This document shows positions 43,826 through 54,972 of a DNA stretch of 64,000 nt, piece by piece. The DNA is from Flavobacterium psychrophilum (GTDB lineage Bacteria; Bacteroidota; Bacteroidia; Flavobacteriales; Flavobacteriaceae): assembly GCA_945874225.1 (NCBI GenBank), contig CAMCFT010000015.1:25988-89987 (forward strand), written 5' to 3'. The position numbers and the translations under genes are program-made. The notes below the pieces were generated by a model. The model was not told the DNA's origin, did not search any database, and saw only the letters and a list, made by a program, of their open reading frames with translations. How positions within the stretch are numbered: position 1 is the stretch's first letter; each line of letters starts with the position of its first letter.

Positions 43826-44752
43826 TTACTGAATTTTTGAAGCCAATAAATAAATGACTGCCATTCGAATAGCGACTCCATTTTCGACCTGATTCAAAAT
43901 CACAGATTGTTTCGAATCTGCAACATCTGAGGTGATTTCCACACCACGATTAATGGGACCCGGGTGCATAATTATGATTTCCTTGTTCAGCGAATCCAGC
44001 AAGGTTTTATCCAGTCCATATTGTTGGGCATATTCCCGAGTGGATGGAAAAAAGTTCACATCCATTCTTTCGTTTTGAACACGAAGCATATTAGCCACAT
44101 CGCACCATTCAAGCGCTTTGCGCAAATTAGGTTCCACTGTCACTCCAAGTGATTCGATATATCTTGGAATCAATGTCTTTGGACCACAAACTTTAACTTG
44201 AGCACCTTGCATTTGCAAAGCATAAATATTTGAAAGTGCTACTCGAGAGTGCAAAACATCACCCACAATCACCACTTTTTTTCCGGCTACATCGCCCAGT
44301 TTTTCTCGGATAGAGTAACTGTCCAACAAAGCTTGCGTTGGGTGTTCGTGTGCGCCATCTCCAGCATTTACGATACTTGCTTTCACGTTTTGAGACAAGA
44401 AATGAGCTGCTCCAGGACTGGAATGTCGCATCACCACCATATCCACTTTCATCGAAAGAATATTGTTTACAGTATCAATTAAGGTTTCTCCTTTTTTTAC
44501 CGAAGATTGTGCTGCCGAAAAGCTAATCACGTCAGCAGACAAACGTTTTTGGGCTAATTCAAAAGAAAGCTTAGTTCTGGTACTATTTTCAAAAAAGATG
44601 TTGGCAATCGTAATGTCTCTAAGGGAAGGCACTTTTTTTATGGGGCGATTGATGACTTCTTTAAAATGATCGGCAGTTTCAAAAATGAGGTCAATATCTT
44701 TCTTGTTGATATATTTAATTCCTAATAAATGATTTACGCTTAACTCACTCAT
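43826..44752 (-). CDS. pyrB: Aspartate carbamoyltransferase catalytic subunit
   Basis: 308 residues; condenses carbamoyl phosphate with aspartate in pyrimidine synthesis. The carbamoyl-phosphate motif STRT is at 57-60 and HPTQ at 137-140, with the aspartate domain in the second half (RVQNERMD, MHPGPINRGVEI). No pyrI regulatory chain is adjacent. It starts 8 bp after pyrR, so the two are one transcript and PyrR may control it. Confidence 0.95.
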   Translation of the reverse strand: MSELSVNHLLGIKYINKKDIDLIFETADHFKEVINRPIKKVPSLRDITIANIFFENSTRTKLSFELAQKRLSADVISFSAAQSSVKKGETLIDTVNNILSMKVDMVVMRHSSPGAAHFLSQNVKASIVNAGDGAHEHPTQALLDSYSIREKLGDVAGKKVVIVGDVLHSRVALSNIYALQMQGAQVKVCGPKTLIPRYIESLGVTVEPNLRKALEWCDVANMLRVQNERMDVNFFPSTREYAQQYGLDKTLLDSLNKEIIIMHPGPINRGVEITSDVADSKQSVILNQVENGVAIRMAVIYLLASKIQ

Positions 44753-44760
44753 TTTACTAC

Positions 44761-45300
44761 TTATTTATTGATTAAATAAACGGCATCTTCACCGTCTTGT
44801 TCATTCCAACACACCTTAACTTTCTCGTCGTTGATGGCATCAACCTGACGACCTCGATAATCGGGCTGAATAGGCAAATGACGACTAAAACGACGGTCAA
44901 TAAGCACCAATAATTCAATTTCCGATGGTCTTCCAAAGGATTGAATTGCTGTCAATGCTGATCGAATGCTTCTTCCAGTATATAAAACATCGTCTATAAA
45001 AACAACTTTTTTATTTTCGACGATAAAATCTATTTGGGTTCTGTTGGCTTCCAATGGTTTGTTGGTTCTGCGGAAATCATCTCTGAAGAAAGTAATATCA
45101 AGATATCCCAAAGCAATTTTTGGGATTTTATATTCTTTTTCCAACAAATCTTTTAATCGCTCTGCCAGAAAAGTGCCTCGGGGTTGAATACCAATTAAAA
45201 TCGTATCCGAAAAATCCAGATGTTTTTCGATTAACTGACAGGCCAAACGGTGCAGAATGATATTGACTTCCTTTGAAGTGAGCAATATTTTTTGACTCAT
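44761..45300 (-). CDS. pyrR: PyrR, pyrimidine operon regulator / uracil phosphoribosyltransferase
   Basis: 179 residues with the PRPP-binding signature VVFIDDVLYTGRS at 99-111 and the PyrR-specific IGIQPRGTFLAERL and DITFFRDDFRR segments. In Firmicutes the protein binds pyr mRNA to cause attenuation and also has weak UPRTase activity. No attenuator hairpin is visible in the 8-bp pyrR-pyrB gap, so any control must act upstream or by another route. Confidence 0.93.
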   Translation of the reverse strand: MSQKILLTSKEVNIILHRLACQLIEKHLDFSDTILIGIQPRGTFLAERLKDLLEKEYKIPKIALGYLDITFFRDDFRRTNKPLEANRTQIDFIVENKKVVFIDDVLYTGRSIRSALTAIQSFGRPSEIELLVLIDRRFSRHLPIQPDYRGRQVDAINDEKVKVCWNEQDGEDAVYLINK

Positions 45301-45496
45301 AATGAAGTGTTGTTTGGGATGTAAAGATATAATTTTTTTACAGAATATGGAATTGAATTTTAATCTATTAATATTAGCATAATAAAGAAATATTACAAAT
45401 TGATTTGTAAATATTTAATTATTAAATAAATCTATAAAGACTGAATATTAATCACTATATTTACTATGAAATACCCCAAATCTAATTCAAAATCCT

Positions 45497-45922
45497 ATGC
45501 TCAGAATTATTTACCTCAGTTCTTCAGTAGAATATTTAAACAGCGAAGAAATAGAATCTCTTTTATCACAATCTCGTGAAAAAAATATTGAAAATGACAT
45601 AACAGGCCTATTATTGTATGCTGATGGCGATTTTTTGCAAGTCATTGAAGGTCCTAAAGTGGCAATGTTAGATTTATTTGAATCCATAAAAAAGGACTCC
45701 AGACACAAATAGATTTTTACTATCGCAAATAATGAAATTGATAAAAGACATTTTCCAAAGTGGAATATGGGATTTTACAATTCTGACTATGAAGAATTAA
45801 GAAAAATTAAAGGTTATGAAAATATCAGCAGAGAAACTTTATCTAATATTAGCGACAAAATGGCTCTTGCATTTATAGATAGTTTCATTGCATCACATCA
45901 AAGCAAATTTGTTTTTGTTTAA
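45497..45922 (+). pseudogene. BLUF blue-light photoreceptor gene broken by one in-frame TAG
   Basis: Codons 1-71 and 73-141 lie in one frame, separated only by TAG at 45710-45712. Read through, the protein is a stand-alone BLUF domain with every key residue of the family in register: Y6, N30, Q48, W89 and M91, each exactly two lower than the Slr1694 numbering of Tyr8, Asn32, Gln50, Trp91 and Met93. The first part alone (71 residues) would lack the Trp/Met strand and should not hold flavin stably. A nonsense mutation, a sequencing error or amber readthrough would all explain it. Confidence 0.88.
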
Positions 45923-45949
45923 TACTATCTTCCATAAAATATTACTTAT

Positions 45950-45975
45950 AAAAAAACCCGCTACAGCGTAACGGG
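45950..45975 (-). terminator. Terminator of the second ABC-F gene
   Basis: On the minus strand CCCGTTAC(GCT)GTAGCGGG with one G-U pair, followed by T7, 26 bp after the ABC-F stop. Confidence 0.75.
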
Positions 45976-46000
45976 AAATCTAATATCGTAATTCGTATAT

Positions 46001-47942
<1,942 letters not shown>

Positions 47943-49379
47943 ATGAGTTCAGAAAATTCAAAAACCAATTGGGGACAATTTATTCCCCTAGTAACAGTCT
48001 TCTTCTTTTGGGGATTTGTCGCTGCAAGCAATGACATTTTAATTCCGGTATTCAAAAAAGCTTTTGATTTAACGCAAAGTCAAAGTCAATTTGTATCTAT
48101 AGCTTTTTATATTTCTTATACTGTAGGCTCCTTAATATATATGGGAGTTTCTTTATTATTAGGGAAAGATTTAGTAAATAAAATAGGTTATAAAAATGGA
48201 CTGGCATTAGGATTAGTGATTTCTGCTCTTGGTACTTTATTGTTTTATCCGGCAGCAAATACGGGTTCATACCCTTTAATGCTGGCTGGTTTATTTACGG
48301 TTGGACTAGGATTTTCATTGCAACAAACGGTTGCCAACCCATTAGCAATTGCATTGGGACCTATAAAAACAGGTTCACAACGATTGACTTTGGCAGGAGG
48401 AATCAATAATTTTGGAACAACCATTGGGCCTCTAATTGTGAGCTTTGCAATTTTTGGTGCTGCTGCAACCGGAAATACTGAAATGAGCATTGAAAGCGTT
48501 AAAATTCCGTATTTAGTATTGGGATTAGCATTTTTATTGGTAGCTGTTTTATTAAAATTTTCTTCATTACCCGAACATCCTGAAACAATAGTTGAAACTG
48601 CAGAAGATGCAGCTTCTTCAAAAAATTCAGCATTGCAATATCCACAATTGGTTATGGGAATGATTGCTATTTTTCTTTATGTGGGTGTCGAGGTTTCTAC
48701 AGCCAGTAATTTACCAGCTTATATGGAAACTAAGTTAGGATTTGCAATTGGCGATATTGCACCTTATATTTCATTGTATTGGGCGAGTTTAATGATTGGT
48801 CGTTGGACTGGAGCCGTTGAAGCTTTTACTGATAATATGAATACACAAAAAATACTGCGTTTCTTAGCTCCATACTTGGCCTTTGGTGTTTTCTTACTTG
48901 TAAATGCAATTGCAAAACACGATTTAACTCCTTTCTATGTTTACGGATTAATTATTTTGGTATTAATTGCTGCTGATATGGCCAGCAAAGGAAATCCTGC
49001 CAGAATGCTACTGATTTTTTCTTCTTTGGGAATTGTAGCCTTATTGACAGGAATGGCAACAAGCGGAATGATAAGTGTTTATGCTTTTACAAGCGTTGGT
49101 TTGTTTTGTAGTACACTTTGGCCTTGTATTTTTACTTTGGCAGTTAGCGGATTAGGAAAACATACCAGTCAAGGTAGTAGTTTCTTGATTATGATGATTA
49201 TGGGTGGAGGAATCATAAGTTGGTTGCAAGGATTTGTTTCTGATAGTATCGGTATCCAAAGCAGCTATATTGTAGGCGTTCTTTGTTTTGTTTATTTGGC
49301 ATTTTATGCTTGGAAAGTGAGCGGAATCCTAAGAACTCAGGGTATAGATTTTGATAAAAAAATCAGCGGAGGTCACTAA
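47943..49379 (+). CDS. Sugar MFS transporter (FucP/GluP/NagP type)
   Basis: 478 residues with about twelve membrane segments. The opening FIPLVTVFFFWGFVAASNDILIPVFKKAF and the QQTVANPLAIALGP and GGINNFGTTIGP motifs are those of the FucP-like sugar:H+ symporters. Candidate substrates are glucose, galactose, fucose or N-acetylglucosamine. No sugar-catabolism genes adjoin it, so the substrate stays open. It ends in a strong terminator. Confidence 0.92.
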   Translation: MSSENSKTNWGQFIPLVTVFFFWGFVAASNDILIPVFKKAFDLTQSQSQFVSIAFYISYTVGSLIYMGVSLLLGKDLVNKIGYKNGLALGLVISALGTLLFYPAANTGSYPLMLAGLFTVGLGFSLQQTVANPLAIALGPIKTGSQRLTLAGGINNFGTTIGPLIVSFAIFGAAATGNTEMSIESVKIPYLVLGLAFLLVAVLLKFSSLPEHPETIVETAEDAASSKNSALQYPQLVMGMIAIFLYVGVEVSTASNLPAYMETKLGFAIGDIAPYISLYWASLMIGRWTGAVEAFTDNMNTQKILRFLAPYLAFGVFLLVNAIAKHDLTPFYVYGLIILVLIAADMASKGNPARMLLIFSSLGIVALLTGMATSGMISVYAFTSVGLFCSTLWPCIFTLAVSGLGKHTSQGSSFLIMMIMGGGIISWLQGFVSDSIGIQSSYIVGVLCFVYLAFYAWKVSGILRTQGIDFDKKISGGH

Positions 49380-49398
49380 TAACAACTAAAGTAAACGA

Positions 49399-49441
49399 AA
49401 GAGGATGTTTCAATTTATTATAAAACATCCTCTTTTTTTTG
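49399..49441. terminator. Terminator between sugar permease and LytTR regulator genes
   Basis: Stem AAAGAGGATGTTT...AAAACATCCTCTTT followed by a T-run; convergent genes on both sides can use it. Confidence 0.88.
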
Positions 49442-49447
49442 AAGTTC

Positions 49448-50164
49448 TCACAAATTTATTTTATTGAAAAAAGCCGTTTTATAACTTTCGCTTATGGGTA
49501 AACGCCTTTCCACAATAAGCACTTTGTTTTTTTGGATGGATTTAATGTGTGTCAAATTAACTATATAGGAACGATGAATTCTGGAAAATCCTTTAGTAGA
49601 CAATGTATTTTCCAATTTTATCAAACTCATCAAGGTTAGAATGTATTTGCCATCAGTAGTGTAAATTTTTACATAATCTTTTAACCCTTCGACAAACAAG
49701 ATATCAGGATAATTGATTTTAACATTCTCATATTCTGCCCGGACAAACATAAAATTGTTGGATTCGTCTGCGGCAATAATGGCGGGAGTTGAATTTTGGA
49801 CAACTTCGGGAGGCATGAAAATATGTTGCGCCCGAACCACTGCTTTCAAAAATCGGTTAAATGGAATAGGCTTGATCAAATAATCGACAGCACCAAAATC
49901 AAAACCTTCGACAGCATAATTAGAATAAGCGGTAGTGAAAATTATCAATGGTTTTACATCAATGGCATTAATAAAATCGATGCCCGTAAAATGAGGCATT
50001 TCTATGTCCAAAAAAATCAAATCGACCTCTGTTTTATTAATAGCAGAAATGGCATCAATAGCATTGTTGAAGGTATTTACCAGTTCCAAGGATTCCACTT
50101 TGCTAACGAAATCTTTGAGCAAATCAACCGCTAATGGTTCATCATCAATTATTATACATTTCAT
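49448..50164 (-). CDS. LytTR family response regulator
   Basis: 238 residues. Receiver domain 1-115 with the acidic pair DD (7-8), phospho-acceptor D53 (FLDIEMP), and K near 105 (YLIKPIPF). LytTR DNA-binding domain about 140-238 with FVRAEYENVKINYPDILFVEGLKDYVKI, GFSRIHRSYIVNLTHI and RRLPISESYK. It follows its kinase gene by 3 bp and is the last gene of the five-gene minus-strand operon. It probably controls the divergent envelope genes at 53.4 kb. Confidence 0.93.
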   Translation of the reverse strand: MKCIIIDDEPLAVDLLKDFVSKVESLELVNTFNNAIDAISAINKTEVDLIFLDIEMPHFTGIDFINAIDVKPLIIFTTAYSNYAVEGFDFGAVDYLIKPIPFNRFLKAVVRAQHIFMPPEVVQNSTPAIIAADESNNFMFVRAEYENVKINYPDILFVEGLKDYVKIYTTDGKYILTLMSLIKLENTLSTKGFSRIHRSYIVNLTHIKSIQKNKVLIVERRLPISESYKTAFFNKINL

Positions 50165-50167
50165 ATC

Positions 50168-51256
50168 TTAATTAATTGGAGTTTGAATTTGGTCTAATTT
50201 CAAGTTTAAATGTACAGAATAAATTTGGTCTTTTTCAACTATTGTAAGCGTATGGGAATCTGGGTATAATAATTTCAATCTATTTTTAATATTGCTGATT
50301 CCAATACCCGAATTCTCGGCATCGGACTCAAATTTCTCTACCCTGTTTTCTACCCAAAAGTCCAAAACATTTCCTTCGATTTGGATTGTGATTTTAACGT
50401 GCGTGTTTCCTTTATAATCTGTTCCGTATTTGAAAGCATTTTCGATAAATGAAATCAGCAACAAGGGTTCTATGAACTTGTTTTTGGTATCGCCGTGAAC
50501 GTTGACATAGATGTTTTCGATGTTGTTCAAACGCAGTTTTTGCAGCTCGATATAGTTCTGGATGTAGTTGATTTCCTTTTCCAACATAACCGTTTTGTTG
50601 TCGGTTTCATAGAGCATATAGCGCATCAATTCCGACAAAGTGACAATAGCATCTGGAACCAAATCCGATTTTTTATGAGCCAAAGAATAAATACTGTTCA
50701 AGGTGTTGAACAAGAAATGTGGATTGGTCTGTTTTCTTAAATAAATAAGCTCTGCATTTTTTCTTTGCGACTCGACAAAGAGTTTGTGTTGTTGATTGTT
50801 GAAATATTCCGATAGAATCCTTATAATGGTACTAATGGCAATGATGGAGAGGTAGAAAATTGCCGGCACAACTTTAAAAAAAAAGGGCTCTTTTTTTTTA
50901 AACATTCTGTTTTGGAAGATTTCTTTTCCAGCAGCATCATAAATTTTTGGATTTACCATTACCTTGAATTCAGGCATAAAATAGAATGACCTAATGAGCA
51001 TAAAAATGGTTATCAAGGCAATTAGAACAGTAAAGTATTCCAAATGTTTTTTTTGCAAAAGCAGGTTGGGCACGAAATAAAAATAATTCAAATAAAAGAG
51101 TACAATTCCCGTCGCCCACTGCACAAAAAAGCCATTGCTAATCTTGAACGGACTTTCGTAAAACTGTATTAAAGAGGCGATAATGAAAAAAAACCAAATA
51201 AATAGCTGTAGTATTATTTGGCTTTTTGAATTGTTTTTCAACGAAGTTAAATTCAT
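50168..51256 (-). CDS. LytS-type sensor histidine kinase
   Basis: 362 residues: four membrane segments (about 14-30, 42-62, 74-93, 127-147), then a coiled linker and the His_kinase domain with QTNPHFLFNTLNSIYSL, where H180 is the phospho-acceptor, and a HATPase-like end (FIENAFKYGTDYKGNTHVKI, GIGISNIKNRLKLLYP). The region between segments three and four (about 94-126) is probably the only extracytoplasmic sensor. It starts at the base after the DUF4907-like stop. Confidence 0.92.
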   Translation of the reverse strand: MNLTSLKNNSKSQIILQLFIWFFFIIASLIQFYESPFKISNGFFVQWATGIVLFYLNYFYFVPNLLLQKKHLEYFTVLIALITIFMLIRSFYFMPEFKVMVNPKIYDAAGKEIFQNRMFKKKEPFFFKVVPAIFYLSIIAISTIIRILSEYFNNQQHKLFVESQRKNAELIYLRKQTNPHFLFNTLNSIYSLAHKKSDLVPDAIVTLSELMRYMLYETDNKTVMLEKEINYIQNYIELQKLRLNNIENIYVNVHGDTKNKFIEPLLLISFIENAFKYGTDYKGNTHVKITIQIEGNVLDFWVENRVEKFESDAENSGIGISNIKNRLKLLYPDSHTLTIVEKDQIYSVHLNLKLDQIQTPIN

Positions 51257-51547
51257 TTAAATAGATATTTCTAATAAAATTAAATCTTTTTTTGCTACTG
51301 TGGGAGATAAATTTTGTTTAATTCTTTTCAGCACCAAATTTCCAACTTTCAATGCATCGGCTTCACTGCTGAAACTCCTTTTGGCTGAGACAGTTGGAAT
51401 CACGGTTTGCTTAATTATTATTTTGTCATTCATTCCTATGGTATATCCCCAGCCGGTATTGACTTTGAATGATTTTACATCAAATTCTTCCTTTTTCTCA
51501 CAAGAAACCAGAAGTAACAGAACACCCAATAATTTTATAAATTTCAT
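51257..51547 (-). CDS. Small lipoprotein, DUF4907-like
   Basis: 96 residues from the chosen start MKFIKLLGVLLLLVSC. The lipobox LLVSC is followed by EKKEEFD, then a compact domain FKVNTGWGYTIGMNDKIIIKQTVIP and FSSEADALKVGNLVLKRIKQN, which fits the DUF4907 pattern as I remember it. The longest frame starts 14 codons earlier, but that would bury the signal peptide, so the internal Met is chosen. Between the Kelch lipoprotein and the kinase in one operon, it may belong to signal reception. Function unknown. Confidence 0.8.
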   Translation of the reverse strand: MKFIKLLGVLLLLVSCEKKEEFDVKSFKVNTGWGYTIGMNDKIIIKQTVIPTVSAKRSFSSEADALKVGNLVLKRIKQNLSPTVAKKDLILLEISI

Positions 51548-51563
51548 TTTATCAAGATAAGTT

Positions 51564-52565
51564 TTAATCATTGTCAACCTGCACATCATTAGGTTTAAAC
51601 TCTAGTAAATCATCAAAATAGCTTGTTCCTGAACGGCCTAACATAATAAATCCTTTATTGTTTACAGTGAGACCAATAGCATCACTTCTACCAGAAGCTT
51701 CTAATGAAGTTTTTTCAGTCCACAAATCGGTTCCTGGATTATACTGCCAAACGGATGAAGAACTATCTCCACAAGCAAGATATCCAAGGCCATCAATTAC
51801 AAAACTACTTGCATTTGCCCTTAAAAGAGAATATTCATAATTATATTCACTAGAATCAGTGCTGTTATCAATATCTCTTTTTTTTGTCCAAATTTCAGTT
51901 GCTCCATCAAATTCCCAAAAATCAGTTTGCAAGACATTATTACTTGTTCCAGTACCTAAATAAGCTTTGTCATTTATTATAAAAACTGTAGCATTTCTTC
52001 TTTTATCACCTCCAAATCCAGAAGATAGTGTCCAAACATCCGTTGATGGATTGTACTGATAGAAATCTTTTAAATAATTCCCATCATATCCTGTTCCAAA
52101 ATACGCTTTGTCAGCTACTTGAAAACCAATGGCTCCATAGCGAGCTGACCCAGCAAAATCAGTTTTTTGTGTCCAAGTATTGGTTGACGGATTGTATTGA
52201 TAAAAATCTTTAAGTCGATTTGCTCCATCATATCCAAGGCCAACATATCCATTTCCATCTATTTCAAATGCGGAGGCAGCACTTCGTTTAATACCAATAA
52301 AATCAGCTTTTTGTTCCCAATAATCCCCATCCGAATTATATACCCATAAATCATTAAGATAAATGTCACCTGTATATCCTGTTGCAACATAGGCATAATT
52401 TCCTATAACAAAACTTGCGGAACTTGATCTGGCAGGCCCATCAAAAGAAGATTTTTCCATCCAATTCCCTACTAAATCGATTGAATCATCAGAACTACTG
52501 CAACCTGCAAATAAAAGTCCAATAAGAATCGTAGTTGATACTAATACCTTTTGTAATTTAATCAT
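51564..52565 (-). CDS. Kelch-repeat surface lipoprotein
   Basis: 333 residues. The signal peptide ends at LLFAGC, and the mature start CSSSDDSID resembles the Flavobacterium surface-export signal for lipoproteins (S-D-D type), so it is probably exposed on the cell. The body is a beta-propeller of about six Kelch-like repeats of about 47-50 residues, each with a SAR/KRR-type start, G-x-G-Y and a W-x-x-K ending (DFYQYNPSTNTWTQKTDF). Propellers of this sort bind proteins or glycans. Second gene of the five-gene operon. Confidence 0.9.
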   Translation of the reverse strand: MIKLQKVLVSTTILIGLLFAGCSSSDDSIDLVGNWMEKSSFDGPARSSSASFVIGNYAYVATGYTGDIYLNDLWVYNSDGDYWEQKADFIGIKRSAASAFEIDGNGYVGLGYDGANRLKDFYQYNPSTNTWTQKTDFAGSARYGAIGFQVADKAYFGTGYDGNYLKDFYQYNPSTDVWTLSSGFGGDKRRNATVFIINDKAYLGTGTSNNVLQTDFWEFDGATEIWTKKRDIDNSTDSSEYNYEYSLLRANASSFVIDGLGYLACGDSSSSVWQYNPGTDLWTEKTSLEASGRSDAIGLTVNNKGFIMLGRSGTSYFDDLLEFKPNDVQVDND

Positions 52566-52576
52566 AATTTATTGTT

Positions 52577-53416
52577 TTAATGTTTATATTTAATTGTTAA
52601 TCCAAATTGGCAACCGTCTTTTATGCCAAAATCAAAAGTTGTCTTGTAATTGTTGTCTAAAAGAAGGTATTCTCTATTAAAATCATAACCCACTTTAAAA
52701 TTAACATACCAATTAGCATTCATATTTCTTTCATATTCAAATGATGTTGTTAGCTGGGAAAAGCTAGATTTTGTATTGTTTAATGCCAATGTTTTCGAAG
52801 TATTTTCTAAATTGTAAATGCTTCCGTTGAAAGCATTTTTTATGGAAAACACATTCCTGATATTATTGGAATAACTCAGTTTTGATTCAGGAAATCCTAT
52901 GATGAGATTGACTTCTTTGCTATATTTATAATAATAGGAGAATAAAGGCAGGATCATTGGTTTTCCAAAAAAATTATTTCTGCACACACCAAGAGTAATC
53001 TTTTTATTTGAACTCAAAATAAAATCCATATTCAATTCTCCAAGCAAATCAATATCGGATAATTTCAAATTATTCTCGCTGCCCACAAAGGGTTCCAATT
53101 TAAAATTGACATTCATTTTATCACTTTTGAAATAATTAAAAACAAACTTGTTCTTAATTTCATTATAGGTTGTCAATGAACTTGGAAAATCAGTATTGAA
53201 ATAATTAATGTTTTTGGAACTGAATTTTAACTCGTTTTCAATCCGGAATTTTGAATGAAATATTCTACTATAATCTACTCCAAAACTGGTTTCATTAATC
53301 TTTATGCTTTCTGTGGGTTGTGTGTTAATCACAAAATCAACCGAATAATTATTTTGAGCACTTAGATTACAAACGGCACATAAAAACACCCATTTTATTG
53401 TTTTTCCTATTTTCAT
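52577..53416 (-). CDS. Outer membrane beta-barrel protein, DUF6268-like
   Basis: 279 residues with signal peptide MKIGKTIKWVFLCAVCNLSAQ and an alternating, aromatic-rich body (FGVDYSRIFHSKFRIENELKFSS, KITLGVCRNNFFGKP, WYVNFKVGYDFNREY) ending in TIKYKH, as expected for a transmembrane barrel. I relate it to DUF6268 by memory of similar gene clusters, not by search. First gene of the operon barrel, Kelch, DUF4907-like, kinase, regulator. It has a TAGATTTG -7 box 17 bp upstream. Confidence 0.75.
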   Translation of the reverse strand: MKIGKTIKWVFLCAVCNLSAQNNYSVDFVINTQPTESIKINETSFGVDYSRIFHSKFRIENELKFSSKNINYFNTDFPSSLTTYNEIKNKFVFNYFKSDKMNVNFKLEPFVGSENNLKLSDIDLLGELNMDFILSSNKKITLGVCRNNFFGKPMILPLFSYYYKYSKEVNLIIGFPESKLSYSNNIRNVFSIKNAFNGSIYNLENTSKTLALNNTKSSFSQLTTSFEYERNMNANWYVNFKVGYDFNREYLLLDNNYKTTFDFGIKDGCQFGLTIKYKH

Positions 53417-53432
53417 TATTTAAATATTGGAA

Positions 53433-53440
53433 CAAATCTA
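53433..53440 (-). promoter_or_regulatory. -7 promoter box of the five-gene operon
   Basis: TAGATTTG on the minus strand, the same octamer as in the divergent DUF4270-side promoter. The -33 position has TTC rather than TTG, so the promoter may need an activator. Confidence 0.45.
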
Positions 53441-53472
53441 TTTAGGTTTCTTGGCGAAAAAAAAGAATATAT

Positions 53473-53625
53473 ATAGACTCCCATTATTGATAGATGAATG
53501 GGCACATATAGTCGCCAAATAAATTAATTGGCCCATTATTTCTGTTGTAGTGGATTGTGACAAATTAGTAGATAGAAATGGACTGTTAGTATATATTATA
53601 GTTTGAAATATGGGGACTCACTATA
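53473..53625. promoter_or_regulatory. Candidate LytTR operator motifs in the divergent control region
   Basis: GGG followed after four bases by TATA occurs twice (GGGAGTCTATATA on the minus strand at 53470-53482; GGGCACATATAG at 53500-53511), with a looser GGGGACTCACTATAG at 53612-53626. CCCATT and AATGGG alternate at 53480, 53496 and 53532. The repeats flank both start regions; binding by the LytTR regulator is a guess. Confidence 0.3.
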
Positions 53626-53631
53626 GATTTG
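53603..53631 (+). promoter_or_regulatory. Promoter of the DUF4270-side operon
   Basis: TTG at 53603, an 18-bp spacer, and TAGATTTG at 53624-53631 match the consensus. The ATG at 53610 lies inside it, so the coding start must be 53643 and the leader is very short. Confidence 0.55.
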
Positions 53632-53642
53632 TAAAAAAAATT

Positions 53643-54971
53643 ATGAAGAATATATTGTTTTTGTTTCTTTTTATGATGCTGTTTTTAGCTTGCCAAACTG
53701 ATAATTCTGAAGGTGATTTTGTTGTTGGTTCTGATTATTTAAGCATAAAGAATAAAGTAATAATGATTGACACCTTGACCGTAAACGTGTCAACCATCAA
53801 TTTTGACTCTTTGGTAACCTCCAACCAAAATAGAATTTTAATAGGCAATTACACAGATCCAATATTTGGGAAAGTAAAATCAGAGAGTTACTTTAAATTA
53901 ACGTCCACAAGTTATAATTTGGGGAGTACCATTTCGGATACAGAAACAATAAATTATGTGTTTGATTCCATTGCAGTGATTTTAAGGTACGACAGATATT
54001 ATTATGGCGATACCACGAAAATTCAAACCATAAATATTCATCAACTAACCCAAAAAGTAAAGCCAAATGTTGATGACGAAAGTTTCTACAACAATTCCTC
54101 TTTAACTTATGAAAGCAAAAGTATTGGCACCAAATCTTTTTATCCAAAACCTATTGGAAAAGACTCAGTCAACATTCAAATTGACCCAGTTTTTGGAAAT
54201 AATTTATTTGAAAAATTAAAAAACTATGAAATTACCAATATCGATGAATTCGATGATTATTTCAAAGGTATAGTCATTAAACCCACCACGGATAATTCAT
54301 CGAATGTGATTGGCTATACCACCAATAGTGTTTTACGACTTTATTACAAACAAACCAATACAGATTCAGATTCGGAAAATTCATTGATCAAAGATTTTAC
54401 GATCGCCGATCGCACAAAACAATTCAACAACATTTCATTGGATAGAACGGGAACAATTATTCAAAATTTACCCGATTCCTCAAACAAATTGGCAAGTGAA
54501 TTAACCAATAATAGTTCCTTCATTCAATCTGGAACCGGACTTGCCTGCAGAATAGATTTTCCGTACTTAAACCAATTAAAATATATTGCTGAAAAAGGAA
54601 TTATTGTAGATGCGGAATTAGTCATTAAACCAATCAAGAATAGTGCTACAACCTTGTTTCCTATAAAAGATTCCTTACAAGTATATGAATGCGATAATTT
54701 AAACAGAATCTCCAAGGTTTTAACCAATTCTGACGGCTCACAAATGTTGGGATTGCTAAATAATACGCCAGATGAATTCAATGAAAACATTGGTTACAAA
54801 ATTAACATTGGTACCTTTTTATACCAAGAAATTCGAAAAACATCCGGCTCAAGATCGTCCTTAATTTTAACATTTCCCAACATAACAAGAGGAGTCAATA
54901 GAATTGTTTTGGGAGATCAAAAGAACACTGAAAATAAACTAAAATTAAAAATTTACTATATCTCCTATTAG
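53643..54971 (+). CDS. DUF4270-like outer membrane lipoprotein
   Basis: 442 residues from the chosen start MKNILFLFLFMM. The lipobox LFLAC is followed by QTDNSEGDF, and the mature protein has the DUF4270 pattern: an N-terminal VNVSTINFDSLVTSNQNRILIGNYTDPIFGKV segment, repeated beta stretches, and a closing ILTFPNITRGVNRIVLGDQ. The family is common in Flavobacteria and unexplained. It is probably surface-anchored. It overlaps nothing and is followed after 1 bp by the outer-membrane protein gene, so the two products likely work together. Confidence 0.82.
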   Translation: MKNILFLFLFMMLFLACQTDNSEGDFVVGSDYLSIKNKVIMIDTLTVNVSTINFDSLVTSNQNRILIGNYTDPIFGKVKSESYFKLTSTSYNLGSTISDTETINYVFDSIAVILRYDRYYYGDTTKIQTINIHQLTQKVKPNVDDESFYNNSSLTYESKSIGTKSFYPKPIGKDSVNIQIDPVFGNNLFEKLKNYEITNIDEFDDYFKGIVIKPTTDNSSNVIGYTTNSVLRLYYKQTNTDSDSENSLIKDFTIADRTKQFNNISLDRTGTIIQNLPDSSNKLASELTNNSSFIQSGTGLACRIDFPYLNQLKYIAEKGIIVDAELVIKPIKNSATTLFPIKDSLQVYECDNLNRISKVLTNSDGSQMLGLLNNTPDEFNENIGYKINIGTFLYQEIRKTSGSRSSLILTFPNITRGVNRIVLGDQKNTENKLKLKIYYISY

Positions 54972-54972
54972 A

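Noticed and set aside
44753..44760. PyrR-dependent attenuator between pyrR and pyrB
   Set aside because: The gap is 8 bp and holds no hairpin or T-run.
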